Shown: one piece after another, positions 8,209 to 17,377 of the stretch
Numbering within the stretch: the stretch's first letter is position 1
Layout: the number at the start of each line of letters is the position of its first letter
DNA from: a virus
Strand: one strand, 5' to 3'
Virus record (IMG/VR): IMGVR_UViG_3300043774_000484
Span: 1-21,849 of that record
DNA length: 21,849 nt
Notes under the pieces: model-generated
Seen by the model: only the letters and a program-made list of their open reading frames with translations
Databases searched by the model: none
What the model was told of the DNA's origin: nothing
Translations under genes and position numbers: made by a program

Positions 8209-9238
8209 TGTTATATGGAAAGGTAGCTGGAAAAGCCCCAAATGGTAAATACGGTTTATCTTTAGTTAAATTAACATTATCATTGAATCTTAATCTACAC
8301 CCTCTTAAAGTACGCGAGCATTTATCTTGTTTCCAAACGTCAGTATTTTGCGAAGGATATTTATTTACATTATTAATTATGCAAACAAAATAATTTTTTG
8401 GTTTGTTTAAAGAAACTATTTCCGATTCATCGTTTTCTAAATTAGCGTTAGAAACAGCATCTACATAAATAAAATCTCCAACCACATAAGAAGTGGTAGC
8501 CAACCATTCATTTTTATATGTTAAGCTCGTTAAATTATAACTGCCATTATAAGGTAAATCATATAAATCTCCTGAATTAGTGCTATTCGCTTTTTTAACA
8601 AAAACTTTATCATTTTCATCAGCAACTGGCGCTCCTAAATAACCGTTGAAACCACCCCCTATTGTTACTGGCAATTTAGGCCCTGAATAATCTCTATTAT
8701 TTCCATAATTACATCCATAACATCTATAATTCCACGAACAGGTATCATTAGTAATTTTTCTTGCAGGAATAGATAATGATTCAACATCGACTTTTGTTGT
8801 TAATTCCAACTCTACTAAATTTAAATTTTCTGCAATCTTTGCGTTTACCACAAACCTATCAAACGCTATATAAGTATTAAAACTAGATATTCCATATGGA
8901 TTAATGTTATTTTCAAAATTACTAACGTCTAAATCTTTAGCTAATATTTTTTTTCTATTAAAATTTTTACCTATAAGATCGTTTCTGTCTTGCAACACTT
9001 TAGAAAAATAATTATTTATATTACCGATTTGCAATTTAGGTCTACTTTGCCTACCGTCCGAGGAGGTTTCATAAGAAGAAAACTCACAAGGTATAAAAAT
9101 ATATTCTTTATTTTGGAAAAATAAATTTTTGTTAAAATTCTTAGACCCATGAAATCTTAAATACCCCTCGTTAGATTCCAATTCTATTTCAAATAAATCT
9201 AATATTACATAATTACTAAGTTTAAATAAAGTGTTCAT
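8192..9238 (-). CDS. gpL-like iron-sulfur minor tail tip protein with inserted CBM5/12-like module
   Basis: 348 residues. The N-terminal 165 residues are beta-rich, as in phage minor tail protein L. The C-terminal part carries the L-family cysteines: Cys167, Cys173 and Cys176 in TCSWNYRCYGC, and Cys307/Cys314 in CSRTLRGCRLRF. In lambda L four cysteines here bind a [4Fe-4S] cluster; the best set is Cys167, Cys173 or Cys176, Cys307 and Cys314. Between the two pairs lie about 130 residues, with a segment at 241-306 that reads like a CBM5/12 or chitin-binding type 3 module (EWLATTSYVVGDFIYVD, then YFVC and a final W). The protein ends with LPFGAFPATFPY. Its start overlaps the upstream stop as TAATG. 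The product would cap the tube and join the hub to it. Confidence 0.85.
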   Translation of the reverse strand: MNTLFKLSNYVILDLFEIELESNEGYLRFHGSKNFNKNLFFQNKEYIFIPCEFSSYETSSDGRQSRPKLQIGNINNYFSKVLQDRNDLIGKNFNRKKILAKDLDVSNFENNINPYGISSFNTYIAFDRFVVNAKIAENLNLVELELTTKVDVESLSIPARKITNDTCSWNYRCYGCNYGNNRDYSGPKLPVTIGGGFNGYLGAPVADENDKVFVKKANSTNSGDLYDLPYNGSYNLTSLTYKNEWLATTSYVVGDFIYVDAVSNANLENDESEIVSLNKPKNYFVCIINNVNKYPSQNTDVWKQDKCSRTLRGCRLRFNDNVNLTKDKPYLPFGAFPATFPYNNESKT

Positions 9239-11904
9239 TATAATGATGATATTTTACCAGCTAAATTAAAAATATTTGGAAACCTAACTCTATCAGTAAT
9301 ATTCAAATAAGAATTCGAAGCTATTCCTGTAAATAATTTCATATAACTTTGCAATAAATGATTATTAACTTTTCTATTTTCATCATTAAATAAAACTCTA
9401 TTATAACATAAAATATCAAAAAAACTAGTAGACATTGCAGTGTCGTTATTTTCTAATCTAAATGTTGTAGATAATATTTCTGAAATAAAGTTATTTATAT
9501 TTCTTGCTGATAATTCTGTACTAAAATTTAAATCATAAAAAGTATGCAATTGCCCGTTTACGTATATTGTATAAACCGATCCAGTTCTTTTTATATTTAA
9601 AATAAATGGATATATCGTGAAAGAACTAGTGTTCAAACATTTAGATAATTGATAATATGAATTTTCAGCCCCTTTATTGAATAAAAAGAAATCTTTTGAC
9701 GCTTCATTATTAATTTGAAAATTGTACAATAAAGAAGTGAAAAAATTAAAAGTATTAGACTCTGCAAAATTATTAATAGAAACATTTGTATCAGTGAATT
9801 GTTTGAAATTTACATGTTTTTTGCTTATCTTGGTTGCGTCTGCATACCAATTTATCAAGTTGAAGGTTTTTGGTGGAGTCATTGTTCCCCCAAAACAACC
9901 AACTAGATACAAATCAAAATTCTTACAAGTTGATGAGCCAGAAATAAGCCCAGAAAGAGAACCGTTTGTAATAGTTAAAGCTCTGTATCCTGTTGAATTA
10001 AAATTAGAATTATATGAAACTCCTCCGCTTAACGTATTTAAAGTAAAAATTGTTGAAGCGTTATTGTTTTGTGCTACCCAAGATGACGAGCTTGTCAATA
10101 AAGAATTTTCTAATCTAAAAATATAATCAGTAGGTATATCAGTGTTGTATAAAGAATACCTTAACGACGAATTAGAGTATTTTTTAATTAAATTTCCAGC
10201 TTGAGAAACTGCGCCAGGCATACTTACAAAACTTAAACCTCTTGGATTACCATCTATAGGAAAACTATTTACGTTAGTGTATATTTCAGGTTGATAATAC
10301 TTATCTCTACTAAAACTAAAAGTAGAAATCTGATCTAAATATTTAAAATAAAAAGTATTAGAACCGTCTTCTCCATATTCTGATTTATTTGAGAAAAAAG
10401 AAGCAACAATAGTAGACGATGTAGTAATTGCGTCTCCATTTCTAACATGAGTGGCTTGTCCTCTAAATAGATCATATTTAGTATTTATTCCATATTTATT
10501 AAAAGCTCCATTTAATTGATAAAGAGTGCCTTTTATTAAATTATCAGAACTTAAACCATAAGCCTCACCAACTCCTGCAATTTCAGCTATGCCAGCTTTA
10601 TTACCACCTCCACCAGCAGCTATGAAACTATTTTTTTCCGTATAAATATTATAAATAAAATCTTTTATATCCTTATCTGTTTTAGCGTCTAATTTTAATA
10701 CATTTCCACCAGATTTTGAATCTGATAATGTTGGGTTTGTTTTATTGTATTCTGCGGTTGTTTTGTTTAATACGCCTTCTAAAAATGCTCTTTTAGCAGA
10801 ATTCACCCATACATCAGAAGTAATAATATCTCCACCTTTTCCAAAGTTTCCAATTATATTGCAATTGTAAGGTATGTAAAAATTAATAAAAGTACCATTT
10901 GCATCTCCCGTGAAGTTTTGTAATACTACATTATTTAAATCGACAGCATAACTATTTTCATCTTTAGAAGAGAACGTTGAATTTCCTGGAAAATAAACAT
11001 TTATACCAGAATAAAATGTAAAATCAGAAATTGTTTGATTTGTTTTTAATATTTTTTGTGATAAATCGTAATTTACGTAATTACCATTTTCTATATAAAC
11101 GTTTAATGCTTTTTTCTTGAATTCAATGTTTGGTTTAACTCCAGAATTTCCATTAATAACTTCTTCAGACAACTGTTCACTAACCGAATCTATACCTGTA
11201 GCATAAATACTTATTCCAGTATTGTTAGTGCTATATGTATAAATTCTTGCATAATAACCAGTGTCTAAAATTAAAGTTGGAAAATCTTTTTTAGAAACAT
11301 TTACTGTATTTTCTAATTCTGGATATCCATAAAAAGACGCAAATTTAGGATTGTTTGTCGTGTTTTGAGCGCTAATTATTCCAGTCGTAAAAACGGTATT
11401 TGTTACAAAATCAGTACCTGTTGCAATATCTAATTGATATCCTGTAAAATAATAATTTTTCAAAGATCCAGTACCAGTTGGAGGCAACCAGCTAAAATCA
11501 TAATTAATTCCATTATTTACATCGTAATTTTTTAAAGCTACAAATTTACGCACTGCTCCTGCTGTATTGGTTATTATTCTTGATCCAGTTGCATTTATTG
11601 TTATTAAACCGCTTGGATCAATAGCTCCATCTTCAACAGATTGACCAAAGATTGTAAAATCCGCTGTTTCATCAGCCGCAGAAGCAGTGATTGTTGGTTT
11701 ATAAAATATATAAAAGACTCCAGTCGAACCGTTATTAATTATTAATTCAGAATTAGATGTAGAAAATACATTTGTATTATTTTTGACATCAATAGCGTAC
11801 TCTACATCAGAATTTCCACTATTATAAATTACTACTGGATAACTAGAACCAAAACCCGTCAAGCATTCACCAATATGTTTTCCTGTTGTATTTACATATG
11901 TCAT
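9238..11904 (-). CDS. Multidomain tail tip protein with LamG-like C-terminus
   Basis: 888 residues, no single family recognised. By eye: residues 15-110 resemble an ASH/Hydin-type Ig-like domain (YPVVIYNSGNSDVEYAID start, Gly-Ser turn, GVFYIFYKP); 120-235 resemble a fibronectin III-like fold (YDFSWLPP ... TGYQLDI ... LDTGYYARIYTYS); 335-450 contain Gly-rich turns (GNFGKGGD, IAAGGGGNKAG) like Gly-rich domains of phage fibres; 615-860 form a LamG/concanavalin-like domain ending in the common FDILCYNRVLFNDENRKVNNHLL motif. Start ATG 11904 overlaps the upstream stop as ATGA; its own stop overlaps the gpL-like start. Lying between the M-like and L-like genes, where lambda has nothing, it is probably an accessory adhesin or side fibre of the tip. 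The domain names are pattern-based; the LamG end is the most secure. Confidence 0.7.
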   Translation of the reverse strand: MTYVNTTGKHIGECLTGFGSSYPVVIYNSGNSDVEYAIDVKNNTNVFSTSNSELIINNGSTGVFYIFYKPTITASAADETADFTIFGQSVEDGAIDPSGLITINATGSRIITNTAGAVRKFVALKNYDVNNGINYDFSWLPPTGTGSLKNYYFTGYQLDIATGTDFVTNTVFTTGIISAQNTTNNPKFASFYGYPELENTVNVSKKDFPTLILDTGYYARIYTYSTNNTGISIYATGIDSVSEQLSEEVINGNSGVKPNIEFKKKALNVYIENGNYVNYDLSQKILKTNQTISDFTFYSGINVYFPGNSTFSSKDENSYAVDLNNVVLQNFTGDANGTFINFYIPYNCNIIGNFGKGGDIITSDVWVNSAKRAFLEGVLNKTTAEYNKTNPTLSDSKSGGNVLKLDAKTDKDIKDFIYNIYTEKNSFIAAGGGGNKAGIAEIAGVGEAYGLSSDNLIKGTLYQLNGAFNKYGINTKYDLFRGQATHVRNGDAITTSSTIVASFFSNKSEYGEDGSNTFYFKYLDQISTFSFSRDKYYQPEIYTNVNSFPIDGNPRGLSFVSMPGAVSQAGNLIKKYSNSSLRYSLYNTDIPTDYIFRLENSLLTSSSSWVAQNNNASTIFTLNTLSGGVSYNSNFNSTGYRALTITNGSLSGLISGSSTCKNFDLYLVGCFGGTMTPPKTFNLINWYADATKISKKHVNFKQFTDTNVSINNFAESNTFNFFTSLLYNFQINNEASKDFFLFNKGAENSYYQLSKCLNTSSFTIYPFILNIKRTGSVYTIYVNGQLHTFYDLNFSTELSARNINNFISEILSTTFRLENNDTAMSTSFFDILCYNRVLFNDENRKVNNHLLQSYMKLFTGIASNSYLNITDRVRFPNIFNLAGKISSL

Positions 11905-13904
11905 AATTTTATTAACGTATTGAAATATATGTCCGACTCTGTTAAACCTTTAAATTCTATAAATTTCACTGAAAGATCATGATTGTTTTTAAATTTATAT
12001 GAATGATTCCATTCTGGACAATAAACATTTATTAATTTATTATAAGGGGCTGGCAATGTCATTTCAAAAATTTTAAAACCAGCATTCGAATCTAAAAATT
12101 TTAAAATAGCTTCAGTTTCTTTATCAGATCTATTTGATAAATTATATGTAAATTCTAAATTAGTTTTATTAATTCCATAGTTCTCATAAGCAGCGGCAGA
12201 ATTATTGAATTCTGTTTTTGTAAATTTTGGAGAAATTGGAATTTCAAAATCTAATTCTGGTTGAAAATAAAAAGATCTTGTAAATAATGAATTTGCTCCA
12301 GAAGGTCTTTGCGTATGTGTGGGAATAGTATTATCTATTCCAGTATACCAATAATAACCTTTTTGACTTTCTGCATTTGTATTATAATAGACTACGTCAT
12401 TCTTAAAATAAGATTTAGTTTCGTTAAAAAAAGAAGTTACATCTTTTCCAGTAACCTGAAATCCTCTATAGTCTAAACTAGAATCATAAGCTGATTCGCA
12501 TTTGATTGAAATCTTATTTAAATTAGCTTCTACCGAATTATATTGCAAATCAGAAAAATAAATTTTTGAGTTGTTTTTATATGGAAAGAATAAATCTATT
12601 TTAACATTTTCATAAGAATCAACAATATTTTTAGGAGTATATTCAAAAGTGTTTTGAAAAAATCCTATTAGACATTTAGCTTGAATATCAGTAAGACCAT
12701 CATAATTTAAATTAAATTGTGAATTTAAATTATTTATATTAGGTATTACATTTGTAAAATAATTATCTCCATAGTTCATTCTTTCGGCTTTTGTAGAAAA
12801 ACTGGCCGAACATCCATATGTTTTATTAAAAACAGAATCGATTTCTTTTGTTAGATATTGAGATCCAGTTATATTTATTGGAGAATAACGATAATCAGAA
12901 ACAGTAAAATTAGATTTACAAATATATAAGCCATCATCATTTGTAAAATGTTTTTCAAAAAGATATTTTTCTACCGCCAATATATCATCATCAGTTGGCG
13001 TTTTAGCAAAACCCAATATTTCATAATAAGAAATATCTGAACCATCATAATTAAATACATTATTTTGAGAAGGATGATTATTATTTGCCGCGCCTATCAT
13101 TAAACCACTGCATCCAGAATTGAAATGATTTGTGCTGTTTATATTTAATAATTCATATCCATTATTTCTTAATCTTAAATTATTTGTCGTATCATTTTTT
13201 ATAATAGAAACAATGTTTTTATTGCTCAATACCTTAGAAGCAGAAAAAGCTGAATTTACATTTAATGGATTATTCTCTGCACTTCCTGTTGCATTAATGA
13301 CAAATTGCTGAGAACCAACAGAAGTATTTAAATTCCATTTATATATATCAGTATTACCGGAGATCCCTAAAAAACCGCTGCTTGCGCAATTTGTTGGATA
13401 TCTTGAAGCGGCGTATAAATCTGTATCAATTATACTTGCTATGTTTGGCTTTATTGTAAAGCCGTAATCACCTCTTCTTAAATCATCAAACTCATAAACA
13501 ATAAACCAACAACGATCCCCAGTCAAAAAACCAACAAAACCGTCGCCAGTGGTAAATAAACTATTAAGAGTAAAATTTGAAAAATCAGCTTCAAAACTAA
13601 CACAATTTTTATTTTGATTATAAAAAGGACGATTTTGACTTGAAGTGGTATTATTTAAATCTTGACCTATTTCATGACCTACAGCGTTATTATACCATTT
13701 ATAAATACGTCCTGATGCATCAAATTCTAGATTATTTAAATCATCGAGATTGAACCATGCGTAAAGACCAGACAAATTAGTTGGATCTTTTAAATTGCCA
13801 GTAAAATATTCAAAGTCAACTAAATTATATTGCACATAAGAATCGCCAATATCAAAATTAGCTATTCCAGAAACTGAAAACTGCGTGTCTAAAAATTTAC
13901 TCAT
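11901..13904 (-). CDS. gpM-like minor tail protein fused to a LamG domain, with duplicated M-like part
   Basis: 667 residues. Residues 45-325 form a LamG/concanavalin-like domain (LSGLYAWFNLDDLNNLEFDA start; ISYYEILGFAKTPTDDDIL then VEKYLFEKHF at the end). The C-terminal 546-660 matches the phage minor tail protein M pattern: a P.F strand, YGINKTNLEFTYNLSNRSD, ETEAILKFLDSNAGFKIFEM, P-APY...V-CPEWNHSYK and a final strand pair ending FIEFKG. Residues 333-475 follow the same plan more loosely (LTDIQAKCLIGFFQ; IDLFFPY; NKISIKCE), suggesting two M-like domains. Between them, 484-545 (FFNETKSYFKNDVVYYN ... YYWYTGID ... FTRSFYF) resembles a CBM5/12-like module. In lambda, M follows H and contributes to the tip. 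Start ATG 13904 overlaps the upstream stop as ATGA. Confidence 0.75.
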   Translation of the reverse strand: MSKFLDTQFSVSGIANFDIGDSYVQYNLVDFEYFTGNLKDPTNLSGLYAWFNLDDLNNLEFDASGRIYKWYNNAVGHEIGQDLNNTTSSQNRPFYNQNKNCVSFEADFSNFTLNSLFTTGDGFVGFLTGDRCWFIVYEFDDLRRGDYGFTIKPNIASIIDTDLYAASRYPTNCASSGFLGISGNTDIYKWNLNTSVGSQQFVINATGSAENNPLNVNSAFSASKVLSNKNIVSIIKNDTTNNLRLRNNGYELLNINSTNHFNSGCSGLMIGAANNNHPSQNNVFNYDGSDISYYEILGFAKTPTDDDILAVEKYLFEKHFTNDDGLYICKSNFTVSDYRYSPINITGSQYLTKEIDSVFNKTYGCSASFSTKAERMNYGDNYFTNVIPNINNLNSQFNLNYDGLTDIQAKCLIGFFQNTFEYTPKNIVDSYENVKIDLFFPYKNNSKIYFSDLQYNSVEANLNKISIKCESAYDSSLDYRGFQVTGKDVTSFFNETKSYFKNDVVYYNTNAESQKGYYWYTGIDNTIPTHTQRPSGANSLFTRSFYFQPELDFEIPISPKFTKTEFNNSAAAYENYGINKTNLEFTYNLSNRSDKETEAILKFLDSNAGFKIFEMTLPAPYNKLINVYCPEWNHSYKFKNNHDLSVKFIEFKGLTESDIYFNTLIKL

Positions 13905-14731
13905 AATGAATTCCTAAGTGGAGCAACCCTTTGGCTAATTGCCATAGTGCTTTGTAATATTCCATTTGAATCTATATTCAAAGATCTTGAATCCAATCTA
14001 CCAGATATACTAAAAGTATTTAATAAATTATTATTATAATCTTTTAAATATATATCGCAAATAGATTCTATACCCTCAATATCTAAAACATTAGATTTTT
14101 TAAAATAATTACCATCAACTGATACCGCTTTTGCTTTATTTATTTTTGCTACTCTAAATGGCGTTATTTCACCATTTTTATAAAATGGAACTCTATCACA
14201 ACTTTCATTATATGAATAACTAAAGATTTCAGAAAATCCAAAAACATTAGATAAATCAGATATATAAGAATTATTTGAATGAGAAATCTGTGTCAATTTT
14301 TGCACGGCTGGACCAGTTGGCCCACTTGGCCCACCTATATCATTATTCTTTAAATTGTATGTGCTATTTGTAGAGTTTATTTTTCCATACCAATCAAAAT
14401 CAATACTTAATAAAATAGGAGAAAATTGCGATGCTGTAAAACTTATACTTTTAACATAACAATTTTCAACAGAAACGCCACCAAAACTACAATTTATACT
14501 TGACTCTGAAGAGTTAACTATGTTAAGATAATTTGGCAACGATCCAGTAAGATAAAATTCTGTAGATAACGACCCAACCACAGTCTCTTGAGGAGCGTAT
14601 CTCAATAAACTTCCATCAGCTAATAAAACTGGTTGAATATTAGATCTTAAAGAAATTTTAACAGATGTAGAATAAAAAATTTCGCTATTTATTCTAAAAT
14701 CTAAATTTTCATATTTTATGAATTTACTCAT
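13901..14731 (-). CDS. Tube-like tail protein, paralogue of the gene next to the tape measure
   Basis: 276 residues. Residues 1-118 resemble the 299-residue protein at 16477-17376: KYENLDFRINSE at the start, VVGSLSTEFYLTGSLPNYLN, a CSFGG strand, then CYVKSISFTASQFSPILLSIDFDWYG, the hairpin that ends phage tail tube folds. Residues 168-265 form a second domain (IFSYSYNESCDRVPFYKNGE, PFRVAK, then LNTFSISGRLDSRSLNID), also shared in layout. Between them is a short Gly-Pro linker, GGPSGPTGP at 133-141. Such two-domain tube-like proteins often sit at the distal end of the tube and adapt it to the hub. The start overlaps the previous stop as TAATG; the end overlaps the M-like start as ATGA. Function is inferred from pattern and position. 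Confidence 0.6.
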   Translation of the reverse strand: MSKFIKYENLDFRINSEIFYSTSVKISLRSNIQPVLLADGSLLRYAPQETVVGSLSTEFYLTGSLPNYLNIVNSSESSINCSFGGVSVENCYVKSISFTASQFSPILLSIDFDWYGKINSTNSTYNLKNNDIGGPSGPTGPAVQKLTQISHSNNSYISDLSNVFGFSEIFSYSYNESCDRVPFYKNGEITPFRVAKINKAKAVSVDGNYFKKSNVLDIEGIESICDIYLKDYNNNLLNTFSISGRLDSRSLNIDSNGILQSTMAISQRVAPLRNSL

Positions 14732-16473
14732 TAAATAATAATGTATTTTAAAGAGCTTGTTACTTTTACTGGAATATTTAATGTTGTAAAATCCGACTTA
14801 AATAATCTAAATTGAAGCAACTGACCAGAAGTAAAACTTCCAAACGTAGTGAATACTATTTCAGCTATTTGATTAGTATTTAATGTTACTGTTCCACTAC
14901 ATTTGACATTAGCATAATCTCCAGTTGTATTTATATTGTTATAACCGTTTGTAGCCGTAACTGCTGGAGTTATTGCGTAAAATTGAAAAACAACATTAGT
15001 GGCAATCGTGTCTGATGTTAATAATTTTACTCTTTCTAATTTACCATTATACATTGACACTCCAAATGGAGCATCATTATTAAAGTTACCACTACTAACC
15101 GTAGAAGAACCATTAACACCGAAAGGATCTATATATATATTTGATGTGCCAGTTAAACTTGAATTATGCACTTCAATAAAATGACCTTTACAGTAAGAAG
15201 AGTTTGTTGTAAATCTCCCATCAATATCAAAATCACCAACTGTAGATAATTTTGCGACAACATTTGGGCTTGTTCCAAAATAACCTCCTTTTATAAAAAC
15301 AAAATCATCTGATCCACCGAATGTTGTATCATTATATATATTGCCTATAGACCATTTATCTGTATCTACTGCACTATCATATCTAGAAAAAGTTGCAAAT
15401 GAATTTCTTGGACCAGTATCTGCACCACCTATAGCTTTATTAGCAGCTATAATTATTTCACATGTTTTAACCGTTCCAGTGTTGGCGAAGTGAGCTACTG
15501 TTTCAGAAGATATTGTATTAACGTCTAATTTATATTGTGGAGCACTTATTCCAAGCCCCAATAAACCTTCTCCAGCGTGACTATAAACTAAATTTGAAAC
15601 CGAATCGTCATAAGATGGACCAAGGTAAGTTTTATTATTTATTACCCCAAAATATCCAGAATCAACTGTATTTCCTAAAGCTAAAGTTGTATTATTTGTA
15701 TTACCATCTAATCTAGTTACTATTCCAGATCCGCTTACGTTTAATGGCGCATAAGGAGTTGTAGTATTAATTCCAACTCTTGGTAATAATAAATCATTAT
15801 CAATATATATAGCATTATATCCTAATCTAATATCAGCTAAATTATTATAATTTATTGAAAATACTTCATCAGTAGCGTTAGTTTTTATTTCACCATTATA
15901 CGGATCTAATATAATTGAATTCCCAGAATTTTGAAATTCAGAAAACTCGCCACTTACTAAAAATTTTCTTGTTAAAGCTCCAGTAGTTCCATGAAACGCA
16001 AAATTTCCGCTTTGATCAACAACCATTAAATTAGTAAAAGTGCTGCCATTATTTATTGACGATTCTAAATATAATTTTGTATCATTAGGTTGTTTTGCTA
16101 TTTGATAATAAGTACTTGGATCTGTTATAGAAATTCCAATTTTTCTAGCTGCGCTAGACGTACTAATTCTAATTTGACCTGATCCATTCGTTGCGCTTGT
16201 ATTATCAGCAACATCTAATGATACATAAGGAGTTTTATCATTTACACCAACAAATCCATTACTACCACTTACTGTTAAACCAACAAGACCCGCACTTTCG
16301 AATAAAGAAATACCACTGGCGTTTTGTGCTGTTAGATAATTAAAAGACTTGGCTAATTCAGATCTTTCTATTTTATTATTATTGGCGGACGTAGAATCTG
16401 AAACTAAAAAGATATCTGTATCTACAACAGCGCTTCCTAATTTTGCTGATAAGCTTGAAAGTGTTATTGACAT
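14731..16473 (-). CDS. Fibre-like structural protein with G(V/L)G(I/V)N..TP...LDV repeats
   Basis: 580 residues. The N-terminus (TDIFLVSDSTSANNNKIERSEL at 19-40) resembles the attachment end of many phage fibres. Three copies of a fibre repeat follow: FVGVNDKTPYVSLDV (74-88), RVGINTTTPYAPLNV (232-246) and LLGLGISAPQYKLDV (304-318), each leading into a beta-rich segment of 60-140 residues. This repeat is common in trimeric phage fibres, often those ending in an S74 intramolecular chaperone. No S74 Ser-Lys chaperone domain is visible here; residues 470-580 instead look like a compact beta domain (GVSMYNGKLERVKLL, FQFYAITP, QLLQFRLFK), perhaps a trimeric head. The start lies three bases past the previous stop. 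It sits between the two tube-like paralogues, so it could be a side fibre anchored there. No enzymatic motif is seen. Confidence 0.65.
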   Translation of the reverse strand: MSITLSSLSAKLGSAVVDTDIFLVSDSTSANNNKIERSELAKSFNYLTAQNASGISLFESAGLVGLTVSGSNGFVGVNDKTPYVSLDVADNTSATNGSGQIRISTSSAARKIGISITDPSTYYQIAKQPNDTKLYLESSINNGSTFTNLMVVDQSGNFAFHGTTGALTRKFLVSGEFSEFQNSGNSIILDPYNGEIKTNATDEVFSINYNNLADIRLGYNAIYIDNDLLLPRVGINTTTPYAPLNVSGSGIVTRLDGNTNNTTLALGNTVDSGYFGVINNKTYLGPSYDDSVSNLVYSHAGEGLLGLGISAPQYKLDVNTISSETVAHFANTGTVKTCEIIIAANKAIGGADTGPRNSFATFSRYDSAVDTDKWSIGNIYNDTTFGGSDDFVFIKGGYFGTSPNVVAKLSTVGDFDIDGRFTTNSSYCKGHFIEVHNSSLTGTSNIYIDPFGVNGSSTVSSGNFNNDAPFGVSMYNGKLERVKLLTSDTIATNVVFQFYAITPAVTATNGYNNINTTGDYANVKCSGTVTLNTNQIAEIVFTTFGSFTSGQLLQFRLFKSDFTTLNIPVKVTSSLKYIII

Positions 16474-16476
16474 ATT

Positions 16477-17376
16477 TTAATTTAAATATCCTTTGTAATT
16501 AAGTTTTACACTTAAAATCTCATCCGCATTCGAATTAAATTCTTGAGATACTAATTTAACATTATTAAAAGATTGATTAAATAAAGAAACCCCAACAGAT
16601 GTCCTAGCCACAATTAAATCATCTATTCCAACATCTAAATCTTGATTTGAATCTGCCAATAGATTTTGATCTTGCAGAACAGCGCCAACAATTAACAAAC
16701 TAAACGAAGAATCAATATCATTATTTAATTGCTCGTATAATTTTCTGGATTGAAAATCATCAATTTCAATATTAAAACTTACGCTTATTTCTATAGGAAA
16801 ATCACACAATACCTCATATGGAATATAATTATTTGATGTTTGCAATGTATAAATTGGTTTTTTAGGAGAATTTATAGAATAATCGAAATTAGTTATTCTA
16901 TTAGATGAAGAGCCGCTACATGTTATACTTATGTCTTTTACCTGCGGAACAGTAACGTATCTTGCTTGTCTAGTGCCTGATGCTGAGTATCCAGATCCTA
17001 TATCTCCAAAAACTTGAATACTCATCGAAGTCTGTGGAATATCACCCACCGAACAAGACAAGCCAAAAGAACTTAAATATCCACTTTGAAATCCTATTGA
17101 TCTATTATTATAATTTATGCTTCCAGCAAAACTAGGAGCTATTAAATTATTTTTTTGACCTGTAAAATTTAAAAACGGCTCATTATATACTAAATATTTA
17201 TTAACATTAAATTCAGCCGTAGGTACATCCGCAATTACTTGTTTATTATACCCAATTCCTATTGTGTTAATTGGCGCATAATTAATTGAATACGAACCAT
17301 CAACTGATATAACCCCTGAAATAGCTTGGCCGTCAAGATAAAAAACATTTTCATAATTAAGTATTGTATTTTTCAT
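16477..17376 (-). CDS. Two-domain tube-like (distal tail) protein
   Basis: 299 residues, starting one base after the tape measure stop (TAA A ATG). Residues 1-127 carry ADVPTAEFNVNKYL, an APSFAGSINYN strand and SGYLSSFGLSCSVGDIPQTS then SIQVFGDIG, typical of the tube-fold hairpin. Residues 145-299 repeat the plan: TNFDYSINSPKKPIYTLQT, DFPIEISVSFNIEIDD, then FNNVKLVSQEFNSNADEILSV with KLNYKGYLN at the end. Proteins with one or two tube-like domains next to the tape measure gene usually form the last ring of the tail tube, between the tube and the hub. The 276-residue gene at 13901-14731 appears to be a diverged paralogue. No signal peptide or membrane segment is seen. I found no motif that would give a precise family name. 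Confidence 0.6.
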   Translation of the reverse strand: MKNTILNYENVFYLDGQAISGVISVDGSYSINYAPINTIGIGYNKQVIADVPTAEFNVNKYLVYNEPFLNFTGQKNNLIAPSFAGSINYNNRSIGFQSGYLSSFGLSCSVGDIPQTSMSIQVFGDIGSGYSASGTRQARYVTVPQVKDISITCSGSSSNRITNFDYSINSPKKPIYTLQTSNNYIPYEVLCDFPIEISVSFNIEIDDFQSRKLYEQLNNDIDSSFSLLIVGAVLQDQNLLADSNQDLDVGIDDLIVARTSVGVSLFNQSFNNVKLVSQEFNSNADEILSVKLNYKGYLN

Positions 17377-17377
17377 T

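Noticed and set aside
8209-8241. TTG start at 8241 for the JAMM protein
   Set aside because: It would add 11 residues inside the upstream gene with a 50-base overlap. The ATG at 8208 gives a complete domain and a smaller overlap.
14309-14334. A collagen-like domain in the 276-residue tube-like protein
   Set aside because: Only about three Gly-X-Y triplets (GPSGPTGPA) are present, too few for a triple helix; it is more likely a flexible linker.
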